A stretch of DNA of 64,000 nt. It comes from an uncultured Pelagibacteraceae bacterium. GTDB taxonomy: Bacteria; Pseudomonadota; Alphaproteobacteria; Pelagibacterales; Pelagibacteraceae. The stretch covers positions 116,766 to 180,765 of the forward strand of contig CACNYD010000001.1 in NCBI GenBank assembly GCA_902624635.1, given 5' to 3'. The translations under genes were made by a program, and so were the position numbers. Positions within the stretch are counted from its first letter, which is position 1; each line of letters begins with the position of its first letter. Below the pieces are notes generated by a model that worked only from the letters and a program-made list of their open reading frames with translations, did not search any database and was not told the DNA's origin. This document shows, one piece after another, positions 8,883-19,111 of the stretch.

Positions 8883-10705
8883 GCTGCAGCGCCTGACTTT
8901 TCACTTCTTTTTCTTTCATGTGGATCGAGAATTGCTTTTCTTAATCTACAAGAGTCTGGAGTGATTTCTAAAGCCTCATCAGTATTTAACATGCTTAATT
9001 GCTCTGCAATGGACATTTTTCTTACTGGTGTTAGAACAACATTTTCATCTGTTCCTTGTGTTCTCATATTAGTTAATTTTTTTCCCTTCATAACATTGAT
9101 GATCATATCACCAGGTTTTGGAGATAATCCGACAATCATACCTGGATAAACAGGATCATTATGAGTTACAAACATCTCACCTCTAGCCTGTAAATTAAAT
9201 ATTGCAAATGCAACTGCTTTTCCTTGTTCCATTGAAATAAGTGCACCATTTCTTCTACCTTCCATATCACCCTCAAATGGTCCATACTCATGAAAAATTC
9301 TGTTAATAACGCCATTACCTTTTGTAAGAGTTAAAAACCGACTTGTGTATCCCATTAAACCTCTTGTTGGTGCATGAAAGATTAATCTTTTTTTATTTTT
9401 ACCAGTATCTTTTAATTCTATTAATTTGCCCTTTCTTCTATTCATTGAGTCTATAATTTTTGATGAATGTTCCTCGTCTAGATCCATAGTTATTTCTTCT
9501 ATTGGCTCAAGTTTGTTACCATTTTCATCTTTTTTATAGAGAACTTTTGGGGGGCTAACAGTCATTTCAAAACCTTCTCTTCTCATTTGAGTGAGTAAAA
9601 TTTCTAACATTAATTCACCTCGACCACTTACAACAAAAGAATCATTACCCTCATTTTCTGTAAAAGTAATTCCAACATTATTCTGGGCTTCTTGAATCAA
9701 CCTATCTCTTATTTGAGTACTTGTAAGCTTCTTACCCTCAGTACCAGCTAAAGGAGACGTGTTAACAGTAATTGTAATTGACATTGTTGGTGGGTCGATT
9801 GGAGTAGCCTTAATAGGATCATTTACCTCAAGATCACAAATTGTGTCAGCAACATTTGCTTTTTCTAAACCAGCAACAACTACAATATCTCCCGCCTCAC
9901 CGATTTCGATTGGTACTTTTTTTGTACCTTCATATCTAAAAATTTTTGTAAGCCTTCCCTCATCCACTTTTTCACCTTTTAAATTTATTGCCTTGATAGA
10001 TTGATTAGCTTTTGCAGTTCCTTGAGCAATTCTTCCAACTAAGCTTCTTCCTAAGAAATTGTCTGCATAAAGAAGAGTAGACAGCATTGCAAAGGGTTTT
10101 GTTTTATCAAGTTCAGCTGGTTTTACATGATCAATAATTTGATCTAATAAAGGATTTAAATTTTCTCTTGAACCATCAATTTCTTTATCAGCCCAACCTG
10201 ATCTTCCACTTGCATATAAAACAGGAAAGTCCAGTTGCTCTTCATTTGCATCTAAACTTACAAATAAATCAAAAGTTTCATCCAAAACCTCATTAGCTCT
10301 TTGATCTGATTTGTCTAATTTATTTATTACAACAATTGGTTTTAAACCTTGTTTTAGAGCTTTAGATAGCACGAATTTTGTTTGGGGCATAACTCCTTCC
10401 GCAGAGTCAATTAAAAGTAATGCACCATCGGCCATGCTTAAAACTCTCTCAACTTCCGCCGCGAAATCTCGGTGACCTGGTGTATCAATAATATTTATTC
10501 TTGAATTTTTCCAATTAATAGACGCTGGTTTTGCTAAAATTGTTATTCCTCTTTCTTTCTCAAGTTCACCTGAGTCCATTAGTCTTTCATCAACAACTTC
10601 ATTTTCTCTAAATGAGCCACTTTGTTTCATCAGATTATCAATTAATGTAGTTTTACCGTGATCAACGTGTGCGATTATAGTGATGTTTATTATGTCTTTG
10701 CTCAT
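8879..10705 (-). CDS. typA: Ribosome-binding GTPase BipA/TypA
   Basis: A translational GTPase that binds the 70S ribosome and assists 50S assembly at low temperature and under stress. The G1 loop AHVDHGKTTL is at residues 12-21, followed by the switch KERGITI, G3 DTPGHRDF and G4 NKLDKSD. Domain II and III and the BipA-specific C-terminal domain (MRTQGTDENVVLTPVRKMS) complete a normal 608 aa. The start is ATG at 10705. The C-terminal stop is shared in a 4-base overlap with the convergent yczE-like gene. Confidence 0.97.
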   Translation of the reverse strand: MSKDIINITIIAHVDHGKTTLIDNLMKQSGSFRENEVVDERLMDSGELEKERGITILAKPASINWKNSRINIIDTPGHRDFAAEVERVLSMADGALLLIDSAEGVMPQTKFVLSKALKQGLKPIVVINKLDKSDQRANEVLDETFDLFVSLDANEEQLDFPVLYASGRSGWADKEIDGSRENLNPLLDQIIDHVKPAELDKTKPFAMLSTLLYADNFLGRSLVGRIAQGTAKANQSIKAINLKGEKVDEGRLTKIFRYEGTKKVPIEIGEAGDIVVVAGLEKANVADTICDLEVNDPIKATPIDPPTMSITITVNTSPLAGTEGKKLTSTQIRDRLIQEAQNNVGITFTENEGNDSFVVSGRGELMLEILLTQMRREGFEMTVSPPKVLYKKDENGNKLEPIEEITMDLDEEHSSKIIDSMNRRKGKLIELKDTGKNKKRLIFHAPTRGLMGYTSRFLTLTKGNGVINRIFHEYGPFEGDMEGRRNGALISMEQGKAVAFAIFNLQARGEMFVTHNDPVYPGMIVGLSPKPGDMIINVMKGKKLTNMRTQGTDENVVLTPVRKMSIAEQLSMLNTDEALEITPDSCRLRKAILDPHERKRSEKSGAAA

Positions 10706-10789
10706 AAACCTGGTTCTTATACATTAAAAATTTTTTTTGAAAACTTTAAAAAAGTCAATATAAACAAGGATTTTGAACAAAATATGTTG

Positions 10790-10906
10790 TTATTTTGTTT
10801 TTTTTGCCTTTTCTCTTTTAAGTCTTCTTTTTTCTTTTAGTGTAAATTTAGGTTTTTTATTAAAGCTCGCGTCTTTAAATGATTTTCCACTGTATCTTTT
10901 TGACAT
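10790..10906 (-). CDS. Small basic protein (38 aa), putative
   Basis: A minus-strand reading frame starting ATG at 10906 and ending TAA at 10790 encodes 38 residues, beginning MSKRYSGKSFKDAS and ending in a Lys/Arg-rich helix (LKEKRRLKREKAKKTK). It fills most of an otherwise empty 290-base gap between bipA and the ion-channel gene. Its start region is less biased than the downstream tail, which favours a real gene, but no Shine-Dalgarno site is visible and short Lys-rich frames arise easily in AT-rich DNA. Function unknown; the composition would fit a ribosome or RNA-associated peptide. Confidence 0.4.
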   Translation of the reverse strand: MSKRYSGKSFKDASFNKKPKFTLKEKRRLKREKAKKTK

Positions 10907-10995
10907 TTTATCATTTTAATATTTCTAAAAAAAAAGGCCATTAAAAAAACTAGGGAGAAGCGTGACTTTTACTAATTGTAAGTGTAATTTTAAAA

Positions 10996-11685
10996 ATGGG
11001 TAAATTTTTATTTAAATTAAAAGAAAGTTCTATCTTTCAATATTCTGTAATTTTTATAATTATAATTAATGCGATTACGATAGGAGTTGGTACATATGAT
11101 TTAGATGATTTATTGTCCAAAATTATAAGTATTTTAGACTATTCAATTACAATTTTTTTTGTAATTGAAATTATTATAAGATTTATTGGTGAACCAAAAA
11201 AAAAAGATTTTTTTAAAAATGGGTGGAACATTTTTGATACCATAATAGTCTTTATCTCATTAATTCCAATTCCAAATAATTCTAGTTTTTTACTTTTAAG
11301 ACTTTTACGAGTTTTTAGGGTTTTGAGAATCATTTCAGTGGTACCAGAATTGAAAAAAATAATAGAAGCATTGCTAGGTTCAGTTAAAAGAGTTTTTTAT
11401 GTTGGGCTATTATTATTTATTATACTGTATATATATGCATCAATAGGATCAATTTTATTTAATTTAGATGCACCCGATCGATGGGGTGATGTAGGTGTTT
11501 CCATGATAACTCTTTTCCAGGTATTGACTTTGTCTAGTTGGGAGCAAGTAATGTTACCTTTACAAGAAATTTATTGGTGGGCTTGGATATATTTTTTTAG
11601 TTTTATTATTATTTGTGGGATTACGATGTTAAACTTGTTAATAGCAATACTTGTAGATGTAGTAATAAATCAAAAAAAATTATAA
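10996..11685 (+). CDS. Single-domain voltage-gated cation channel (BacNav-like ion transporter)
   Basis: A 229-aa six-helix ion channel that would form a homotetramer in the inner membrane. The S4 voltage sensor shows arginines every third residue (R102, R105, R108, R111 in LRLLRVFRVLR). S5, the pore helix and S6 follow. The pore block is FQVLTLSSWEQV (residues 174-185). In known bacterial sodium channels the equivalent is TLESW, so the filter Glu is Ser180 here and a Glu appears after the Trp (Glu183). The protein ends soon after S6 without the long C-terminal coiled coil of NaChBac. Ion selectivity is therefore uncertain. It stands alone, convergent with groEL. Confidence 0.88.
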   Translation: MGKFLFKLKESSIFQYSVIFIIIINAITIGVGTYDLDDLLSKIISILDYSITIFFVIEIIIRFIGEPKKKDFFKNGWNIFDTIIVFISLIPIPNNSSFLLLRLLRVFRVLRIISVVPELKKIIEALLGSVKRVFYVGLLLFIILYIYASIGSILFNLDAPDRWGDVGVSMITLFQVLTLSSWEQVMLPLQEIYWWAWIYFFSFIIICGITMLNLLIAILVDVVINQKKL

Positions 11686-11717
11686 AAAAAACCCCCAAAA
11701 CTTTCGTTCCAGGGGTT
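11683..11717 (-). terminator. Rho-independent terminator of groESL
   Basis: Read on the minus strand, AACCCC (from 11717) pairs with GGGGTT (11695-11690) and is followed at once by a run of T residues. The hairpin sits about 50 bases after the groEL stop and just beyond the convergent channel gene. It is the clearest intrinsic terminator in the window. Confidence 0.7.
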
Positions 11718-11767
11718 CTAATTTTGTTTAGTGCATGTTTTTAGAGTGTTCTCTTAATGGAAACTTA

Positions 11768-13447
<1,680 letters not shown>

Positions 13448-13452
13448 TTAAA

Positions 13453-13743
13453 TTATTTGCTTGAAATTCCCATAATGTCAGACTCTTTCATTATGCTGTA
13501 TTCTTTGCCATCAATTTTAACTTCTGTTCCTGACCATTTGCCAAATAAAACTTTATCTCCAACTTTTACATCCATTGCTATCGTTTTGCCGTCCTCAGTT
13601 TTTGCACCACCGCCAACTGCAACTACTTTGCCTTCTTGAGGTTTTTCCTGTGCTGTATCAGGTATGATTATTCCACCAGCGGTTTTTTCGCTGCTATCTA
13701 AAACTTCTATTAAAACTCTATCGTGTAATGGTCTAAATTTCAT
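13453..13743 (-). CDS. groES: Co-chaperonin GroES (Hsp10)
   Basis: The seven-subunit lid of GroEL. It begins [16 protein letters not shown] and contains the mobile loop [16 protein letters not shown] that docks on GroEL, and ends near SDIMGI. It is 96 aa, the normal size. A strong AAGGAG ribosome-binding site sits 5 bases before the ATG. The gene is first in the groESL operon, behind a probable sigma-32 promoter, and divergent from the HAD hydrolase gene. Confidence 0.99.
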   Translation of the reverse strand: MKFRPLHDRVLIEVLDSSEKTAGGIIIPDTAQEKPQEGKVVAVGGGAKTEDGKTIAMDVKVGDKVLFGKWSGTEVKIDGKEYSIMKESDIMGISSK

Positions 13744-13748
13744 AAATT

Positions 13749-13754
13749 CTCCTT
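13749..13754 (-). promoter_or_regulatory. Strong Shine-Dalgarno site of groES
   Basis: AAGGAG on the minus strand, 5 bases before the groES ATG at 13743. Confidence 0.8.
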
Positions 13755-13769
13755 ATTAATATGGTCTTC

Positions 13770-13797
13770 ATATAGAGATTGGCCTTACTATTTCAAG
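13770..13797 (-). promoter_or_regulatory. Probable sigma-32 (RpoH) heat-shock promoter of groESL
   Basis: On the minus strand CTTGAA (13797-13792) is followed, after a spacer of about 15 bases, by TCTATAT (13776-13770), close to the alphaproteobacterial RpoH pattern CTTG...CYTATNT. The TSS would fall about 20 bases before the groES ATG. No CIRCE inverted repeat is visible, so control by RpoH rather than HrcA is inferred. Confidence 0.6.
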
Positions 13798-13866
13798 ATA
13801 TACTTAAGAATTAGTTGGTTAAAAAATAAAGGAATTTGTGGTTTTTATGGTTTATAGGTTAATTTT

Positions 13867-14685
13867 ATGACTAAAAATTTAGATAAGGAGGGTTTAAGTT
13901 CTATTGTAGACAATTATCAACTATTTTACGTTGATTTATGGGGGGTGGTCCATAATGGGGTTTCTTTACACCTCGAAGCGATAAAAACTCTTAAAGAAAT
14001 AAATAAAAAAAAAAAAGATTATATTTTACTCACAAATGCACCCAGACCAAACCATGCAGTTAAATCTTTTTTAGAAAAACTAGGAATGGAAAAAGAAATA
14101 AGAGATCATGTTTTTACATCTGGTGAGGCAGCTCTTATTTATTTAAAGAAAAATTTGATTAACAAAACTTTTTTTCATGTTGGCCCACCTAGAGATTTTG
14201 ACTTATTCAAAGACTTTGAAAAAATGAAATTAGATAATATAGAAAAAAGCGAATATATTATATGTACAGGATTATTTGATAATCATAGTAAAGACTTAAA
14301 TTATTATAAAAACTTGTTTGAAAAAAATATAAAAAAAAAAATGATTTGTACAAATCCTGATTTAATTGTTGACAGAGGAAACACAAGAGAATTTTGTGCT
14401 GGTACTGTTGCAATGGTTTTTGAAAAAATGGGTGGAAAAGTTGTTTACTTTGGCAAACCTTATCCTGAAGTTTATAATCAATCCACTGACAATAAGAATA
14501 AAAAAGTTCTTTCCATAGGTGATAATTTAAATACTGATATAAAAGGAGCAAACCTTTTAAATTATGACTCTTTGATAATATCAAATGGAATTCACAAAAA
14601 TGAGATCAAAGAAAAGGGAATTGAAAAAGTTGCAAAATCTTATGAGGCAATTTGTAATTATATTCAGTCAGAATTGAAATGGTAA
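13867..14685 (+). CDS. HAD-superfamily subfamily IIA hydrolase (TIGR01459 type)
   Basis: A 272-aa phosphatase-like protein of the haloacid dehalogenase superfamily with a C2 cap, as in NagD-like enzymes. The nucleophile region is FYVDLWGVVHNG (Asp23), motif II is LLTNAPRP, and motif III/IV is LSIGDNLNTDIKGAN near the C-terminus. The DLWGV form of motif I, in place of DxDG, is characteristic of the TIGR01459 group found in alphaproteobacteria. The natural substrate is unknown. Its stop overlaps the ribF start by 7 bases, so it heads the ribF-ileS-lspA run. Confidence 0.85.
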   Translation: MTKNLDKEGLSSIVDNYQLFYVDLWGVVHNGVSLHLEAIKTLKEINKKKKDYILLTNAPRPNHAVKSFLEKLGMEKEIRDHVFTSGEAALIYLKKNLINKTFFHVGPPRDFDLFKDFEKMKLDNIEKSEYIICTGLFDNHSKDLNYYKNLFEKNIKKKMICTNPDLIVDRGNTREFCAGTVAMVFEKMGGKVVYFGKPYPEVYNQSTDNKNKKVLSIGDNLNTDIKGANLLNYDSLIISNGIHKNEIKEKGIEKVAKSYEAICNYIQSELKW

Positions 14686-15605
14686 AATTGAAAAACATAT
14701 ATAAAAATTTTAATATCAATACTAGATATAAAAACTCAATTATATTAATTGGTAACTTTGATGGAGTCCACAAAGGACATCAAAAATTATTCTCATTAGC
14801 CAAGAAATATAAAAAAAAATATTCCTCTAAAATTGGTGTTTTGACTTTTGAACCAATGCCAAAAATGTTTTTTAATAAAAATTTAGAGAATTTTAGAATT
14901 TCTAGTTTACAGCAAAAAATTGATAATCTTAAAAATCTCAATGTAGATTTTTTGATAATAAAAAAGTTTGATCGAAAATTCTCAAAAATAAAATCTATAA
15001 CTTTCATTAAAGAAATATTAGGTAACAAATTAAAACCAAAATTCATTTTTGTAAGTAATAATTTTAGATTTGGGAATAAGAGAGAAGGTAATGTTAGACA
15101 ATTAATTAAATTTGAGAGAATGTTTGGTTATAAGGTAGTTAAACCACAACCATTGTTAACCCATAAGAAGATTGTATCTTCATCGTTAGTTAGAAAATTT
15201 TTACAAAAAGGAGAATTAGAAAAAGCCAATAGAATTTTGAATAGAAATTGGTCAATTGTTGGAAAAGTTCAAAAGGGGAAACAGCTAGGAAAAAAAATTG
15301 GTTTTCCAACCGCGAATATTGATATCAAAAATTATATTTTAGCCTGCCCAGGTGTATATGCCGTAAAAGTGAAAAGATATGGCAAAAACAGTTACATAAA
15401 AGGGATTGCAAATTTGGGTTATCGACCAACATTTAATGGAAAAAAAATATTATTGGAAGTTCATTTATTTAATTTCTCTGGAAATCTTTATAATAAGTAT
15501 TTAACAGTAGAATTTAGAAAATTTATTAGAAAAGAAAAAAAATTTAAAAATGTCGACCAACTTAGAAAACAAATTAAAACCGACTTATTAATAGCAAAAA
15601 AATAA
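14679..15605 (+). CDS. ribF: Bifunctional riboflavin kinase / FMN adenylyltransferase
   Basis: Converts riboflavin to FMN and then FAD. The N-terminal adenylyltransferase has the nucleotide motif IGNFDGVHKGHQKL (24-37, HxGH). The C-terminal kinase domain shows GKKIGFPTANI (204-214) and the LEVHLFNF block. At 308 aa it is a normal two-domain RibF. It overlaps the HAD gene and ends one base before ileS. The ribF-ileS-lspA order is widespread in proteobacteria. Confidence 0.95.
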   Translation: MVKLKNIYKNFNINTRYKNSIILIGNFDGVHKGHQKLFSLAKKYKKKYSSKIGVLTFEPMPKMFFNKNLENFRISSLQQKIDNLKNLNVDFLIIKKFDRKFSKIKSITFIKEILGNKLKPKFIFVSNNFRFGNKREGNVRQLIKFERMFGYKVVKPQPLLTHKKIVSSSLVRKFLQKGELEKANRILNRNWSIVGKVQKGKQLGKKIGFPTANIDIKNYILACPGVYAVKVKRYGKNSYIKGIANLGYRPTFNGKKILLEVHLFNFSGNLYNKYLTVEFRKFIRKEKKFKNVDQLRKQIKTDLLIAKK

Positions 15606-15606
15606 A

Positions 15607-18324
15607 ATGAGCAAATCTCAAATAAATCTTCCCAAAACAGCTTTTTCGATGAAAGCAAATTTGCCAATACGAGAACCTGAAATTTTGAAACTTTGGCAAA
15701 ACATAAATCTTTATGATGAATTAAGAAAATCAAGAATAGGAAAAGAAAAATTTGTTCTTCATGATGGCCCTCCATATGCGAATGGTAATATACACATGGG
15801 AACAGCTTTAAATAAAATTTTAAAAGATATTATTGTTAGATTTCATCAAATGGACGGAAAAGACTCTGTCTATGTTCCGGGATGGGATTGTCATGGATTG
15901 CCAATAGAATGGAAAATTGAAGAGCAATACAAAAAAAATAAAAAAAACAAAAATGAAGTTCCAATTGTTGAGTTTAGAAAAGAATGCAGAGCCTTTGCAG
16001 AAAAATGGATAGATGTTCATAAAGATCAATTTAAAAGGTTAGGAGTTGTAGGTGATTGGGATAATTATTACTCCACAATGAGTTTTGACGCTGAAGCTCA
16101 AATAGTAAGAGAATTAGGTAAATTTTTAAAAGAAGGAAGTTTGTATAGAGGTTTTAAACCTGTTTTATGGTCTACTGTTGAAAAAACAGCTTTAGCAGAT
16201 GCAGAAGTTGAGTACCAAGATCATAGGTCAGATACTATCTATGCATCCTTTCCAGTTAAAACATCAAATATTAAAGAATTAAATGATAGTGAAATAGTAA
16301 TTTGGACAACTACCCCATGGACTATTCCAGCTAACAAAGCCTTGGCTTACAATGAAAGCCTAGATTATTTATTAATTGAGGTAAATGACGATGGAGACTT
16401 TAAAAATAAAAAAATTGTTATTGCAGATGCATTAATTGATACAGTTGTAAAAGATACCAAAATTCAAAGTTTCAAAAAATTAAAAAATTTTAAAGGTAAA
16501 GATTTAAAAGGAACAATATGCAATCATCCTTTTTTAAAACTTGGTTATAATTATGAAATACCTATGTTGGAGGCAAGATTTGTTACAACAGAACAAGGCA
16601 CTGGAATTGTTCATTGCGCGCCAAGTCATGGACCTGATGATTTCAATTTGTGTTTGAACAATGGAATTAAAGCAATTGAAACGGTTGATGGCGATGGAAA
16701 ATATACAAAAAATGTAGCCCTTTTTGAGGGGATGCATATTTTTAAATCAAATTCTATCGTGATTGAAAAATTAAAAGAACAAAAAAAATTATTATCAAAT
16801 GGTGAACTTGTTCACTCATACCCCCATTCATGGAGATCCAAAGCACCATTAGTTCACAGAGCTACACCCCAGTGGTTTATTTCAATGGACAGCCATAAAT
16901 TAAGAAGCAAAGCTTTGAAAGCAATCGATGAAACAATTTTTTATCCTAGCAAAGGAAAAGAAAGATTAAAATCTATGATTGAAACAAGACCAGATTGGTG
17001 TGTTTCTAGACAGAGAGTATGGGGTGTTCCGTTACCAATTTTCATTAACAAAAAAAACAATGAAATTTTAGTTGACGATGAAGTGTTTGAAAACATTGCG
17101 AAAATTTATGAGAAAGAAGGGTCAGATTGTTGGTTTTCGGATGATCCACAAAAATTTATCGGAAAAAAATATAAAGCTGAGGATTTTGAAAAGTTAAGTG
17201 ATATCGTAGAGGTATGGTTTGACAGTGGATCTACACACTCATTTGTATTGGAAAAAAGAAAAGATTTAAAGTGGCCTGCATCCATGTATCTCGAGGGCTC
17301 TGACCAACATAGGGGCTGGTTTCATTCATCTCTTTTAGAGTCTTGTGGAACTAGAGATCGTGCACCTTTTGAGTCTATTCTATCTCATGGTTTTGTAGTC
17401 GATGGCAAAGGTTTAAAAATGTCAAAATCTTTGGGAAATGTAATTGCGCCTGAGGACATTCTTAAAAAATATGGAGCTGATATACTTAGAATTTGGGTCG
17501 CTTCCTCAAATTATGCTGAGGATCTTCGAATAGACTATTCAATATTAGATCAGCATGCTGAATCTTATAGAAAAATAAGAAATACATTTAGATATTTGCT
17601 TGGAAATCTTAATGATAATTTTGAACAAATAGATTTAGAAAAAATTAAAATTGAGAATTTACCTGAATTAGAGCAATTTATGCTTCATAAAATTTACAAT
17701 TTAAATTCTAAATTTAAAAAGTATTTCAAAGATTATGATTTTCATAATTTATATAAAGAATTATTAAATTTTTGCACTGTAGATTTATCAGCTTTTTATT
17801 TTGATATTAGAAAAGACACATTGTACTGTGATCCAATAGATTCCGAAAAAAGAAAATCTACACTTATATTGTTAAATGTTATTCTTAATTCTTTGATAAG
17901 ATGGTTTGCACCAATATTATCTTTCACAACTGAGGAAATTTATCAACTTATTTCAAAAAATAAAAAAAGTATTCATCTTGAAAAATTTTTGAATTTTCCA
18001 GAAAAATTTGAAAATTTACAGCTAAATTCTAAGTGGGAACATTTAATCAAAATAAGAGACATCTGTAATCTAAGCATTGAGCAAAAAAGAGCGAGTAAAG
18101 ATATTGGATCAAGTTTAGAAGCGGCTTTAATTATAAAATTAAATAGTAAAAATCAGAAATTTCTAAAAGATATTGACCTATCAGAACTTTGTATTACTTC
18201 TTCAGTGAAAATTCAGATTAGTGAAACAAATGAAATAACAGTAGAAACGAGTAAAGCGATAGGTGAAAAATGTCCAATATGTTGGAAAATTAGTAGTGAA
18301 CCATGTAAGAGACACAAAATATAG
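15607..18324 (+). CDS. ileS: Isoleucyl-tRNA synthetase
   Basis: Charges tRNA-Ile with isoleucine and edits misactivated valine. The class I signature reads NGNIHMGTALNK (60-70), with Thr in place of the second His of HIGH. The editing domain includes VIWTTTPWTIPANKALAY, and the second catalytic motif is LKMSKSLGN. The C-terminal zinc knuckle is EKCPICW...CKRH. The length of 905 aa is normal for the bacterial type. It sits between ribF and lspA, separated by 1 and 5 bases. Confidence 0.98.
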   Translation: MSKSQINLPKTAFSMKANLPIREPEILKLWQNINLYDELRKSRIGKEKFVLHDGPPYANGNIHMGTALNKILKDIIVRFHQMDGKDSVYVPGWDCHGLPIEWKIEEQYKKNKKNKNEVPIVEFRKECRAFAEKWIDVHKDQFKRLGVVGDWDNYYSTMSFDAEAQIVRELGKFLKEGSLYRGFKPVLWSTVEKTALADAEVEYQDHRSDTIYASFPVKTSNIKELNDSEIVIWTTTPWTIPANKALAYNESLDYLLIEVNDDGDFKNKKIVIADALIDTVVKDTKIQSFKKLKNFKGKDLKGTICNHPFLKLGYNYEIPMLEARFVTTEQGTGIVHCAPSHGPDDFNLCLNNGIKAIETVDGDGKYTKNVALFEGMHIFKSNSIVIEKLKEQKKLLSNGELVHSYPHSWRSKAPLVHRATPQWFISMDSHKLRSKALKAIDETIFYPSKGKERLKSMIETRPDWCVSRQRVWGVPLPIFINKKNNEILVDDEVFENIAKIYEKEGSDCWFSDDPQKFIGKKYKAEDFEKLSDIVEVWFDSGSTHSFVLEKRKDLKWPASMYLEGSDQHRGWFHSSLLESCGTRDRAPFESILSHGFVVDGKGLKMSKSLGNVIAPEDILKKYGADILRIWVASSNYAEDLRIDYSILDQHAESYRKIRNTFRYLLGNLNDNFEQIDLEKIKIENLPELEQFMLHKIYNLNSKFKKYFKDYDFHNLYKELLNFCTVDLSAFYFDIRKDTLYCDPIDSEKRKSTLILLNVILNSLIRWFAPILSFTTEEIYQLISKNKKSIHLEKFLNFPEKFENLQLNSKWEHLIKIRDICNLSIEQKRASKDIGSSLEAALIIKLNSKNQKFLKDIDLSELCITSSVKIQISETNEITVETSKAIGEKCPICWKISSEPCKRHKI

Positions 18325-18329
18325 ATAAA

Positions 18330-18803
18330 ATGTTAAAAAAATATTTATTAGATTTTTCTGTAATTATTTTCATTTTTATAATTGATCGAATGAGCAAACT
18401 ATTGATCATTAGTTTTCCTGAGACTTACGAACAATATGGAATTAGTGTTACTTCTTTTTTAAATTTTAATTTGATTTGGAATGAAGGAATCGCATTTGGT
18501 TTATTTTCTTTTGATGAGAAACTTTATTACAATTTATTGACAGTTTTTATATGTTTAATAACGGTTATTATTATTTGGCTTATGTTAAGATCAAAAGGAT
18601 TTGAAAAATTTAGTTATATAATAATTATTGGTGGTTCTTTTGGAAATATTTTTGATAGAATCTTCTATTCAGCTGTGCCAGATTTTATAGATATACATAT
18701 TAATAATTTTCATTGGTTTATATTTAATGTTGCTGATATATTTATTACGATAGGAATAATTTTTTTAATAAGTTTTGAAATTTTTGGCAAAAAAATTAAA
18801 TGA
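18330..18803 (+). CDS. lspA: Lipoprotein signal peptidase (signal peptidase II)
   Basis: An inner-membrane aspartyl protease that removes signal peptides from prolipoproteins after lipidation. Four hydrophobic helices are visible. Conserved blocks are NEGIAFGLFS, GGSFGNIFDRI, PDFIDIH and FNVADIFITIG; the last two carry the catalytic Asp pair. It is 157 aa, normal for the family. It overlaps the start of a lipoprotein gene by 4 bases, a pairing that makes functional sense. Confidence 0.96.
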   Translation: MLKKYLLDFSVIIFIFIIDRMSKLLIISFPETYEQYGISVTSFLNFNLIWNEGIAFGLFSFDEKLYYNLLTVFICLITVIIIWLMLRSKGFEKFSYIIIIGGSFGNIFDRIFYSAVPDFIDIHINNFHWFIFNVADIFITIGIIFLISFEIFGKKIK

Positions 18804-19111
18804 GAGTCATTTATAATATTTTCGTAATTTTAACAGTATCCTCATTTTTATTTTCTTGTGAAGGTTTCAAGTTAAAAAAGAAGAGTGAATCAGGTCAGGA
18901 ATTTTTAATAGAAAAAAAGGATCCACTAATTTTACCCCCAGACTTTTCCAAATTACCAAAACCTAATGAGCAACCCGAAACTGTTGATGAGGAGGTTAGT
19001 ATTAAATCTGTATTTGACGGGGACCAAAGTATTTCTGTTGAAGATAAAGATCAAAATTCCTCAGAATCTAATATCAAAAAAAGTATTTCAGACAAAATTC
19101 AAAAACAATGA
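18800..19111 (+). CDS. DUF3035 lipoprotein, BamF-like
   Basis: A 103-aa lipoprotein. The signal peptide ends with the lipobox FLFSC (Cys20), and the mature part contains DPLILPPDFSKLPKPNE, the hallmark of the DUF3035 family, which includes BamF of the Caulobacter outer-membrane assembly complex. The rest is acidic and low in complexity, so it is probably disordered. It is shorter than most relatives. It overlaps both lspA (4 bases) and pgi (4 bases), and encodes a substrate of the enzyme next door. The role in beta-barrel assembly is by family analogy. Confidence 0.75.
   Translation: MRVIYNIFVILTVSSFLFSCEGFKLKKKSESGQEFLIEKKDPLILPPDFSKLPKPNEQPETVDEEVSIKSVFDGDQSISVEDKDQNSSESNIKKSISDKIQKQ

Noticed and set aside
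8961..10004. Plus-strand frames antisense to bipA
   Set aside because: They are shadows of a fully supported GTPase gene.
13744..13866. CIRCE operator before groES
   Set aside because: No TTAGCACTC-N9-GAGTGCTAA or close variant was seen.
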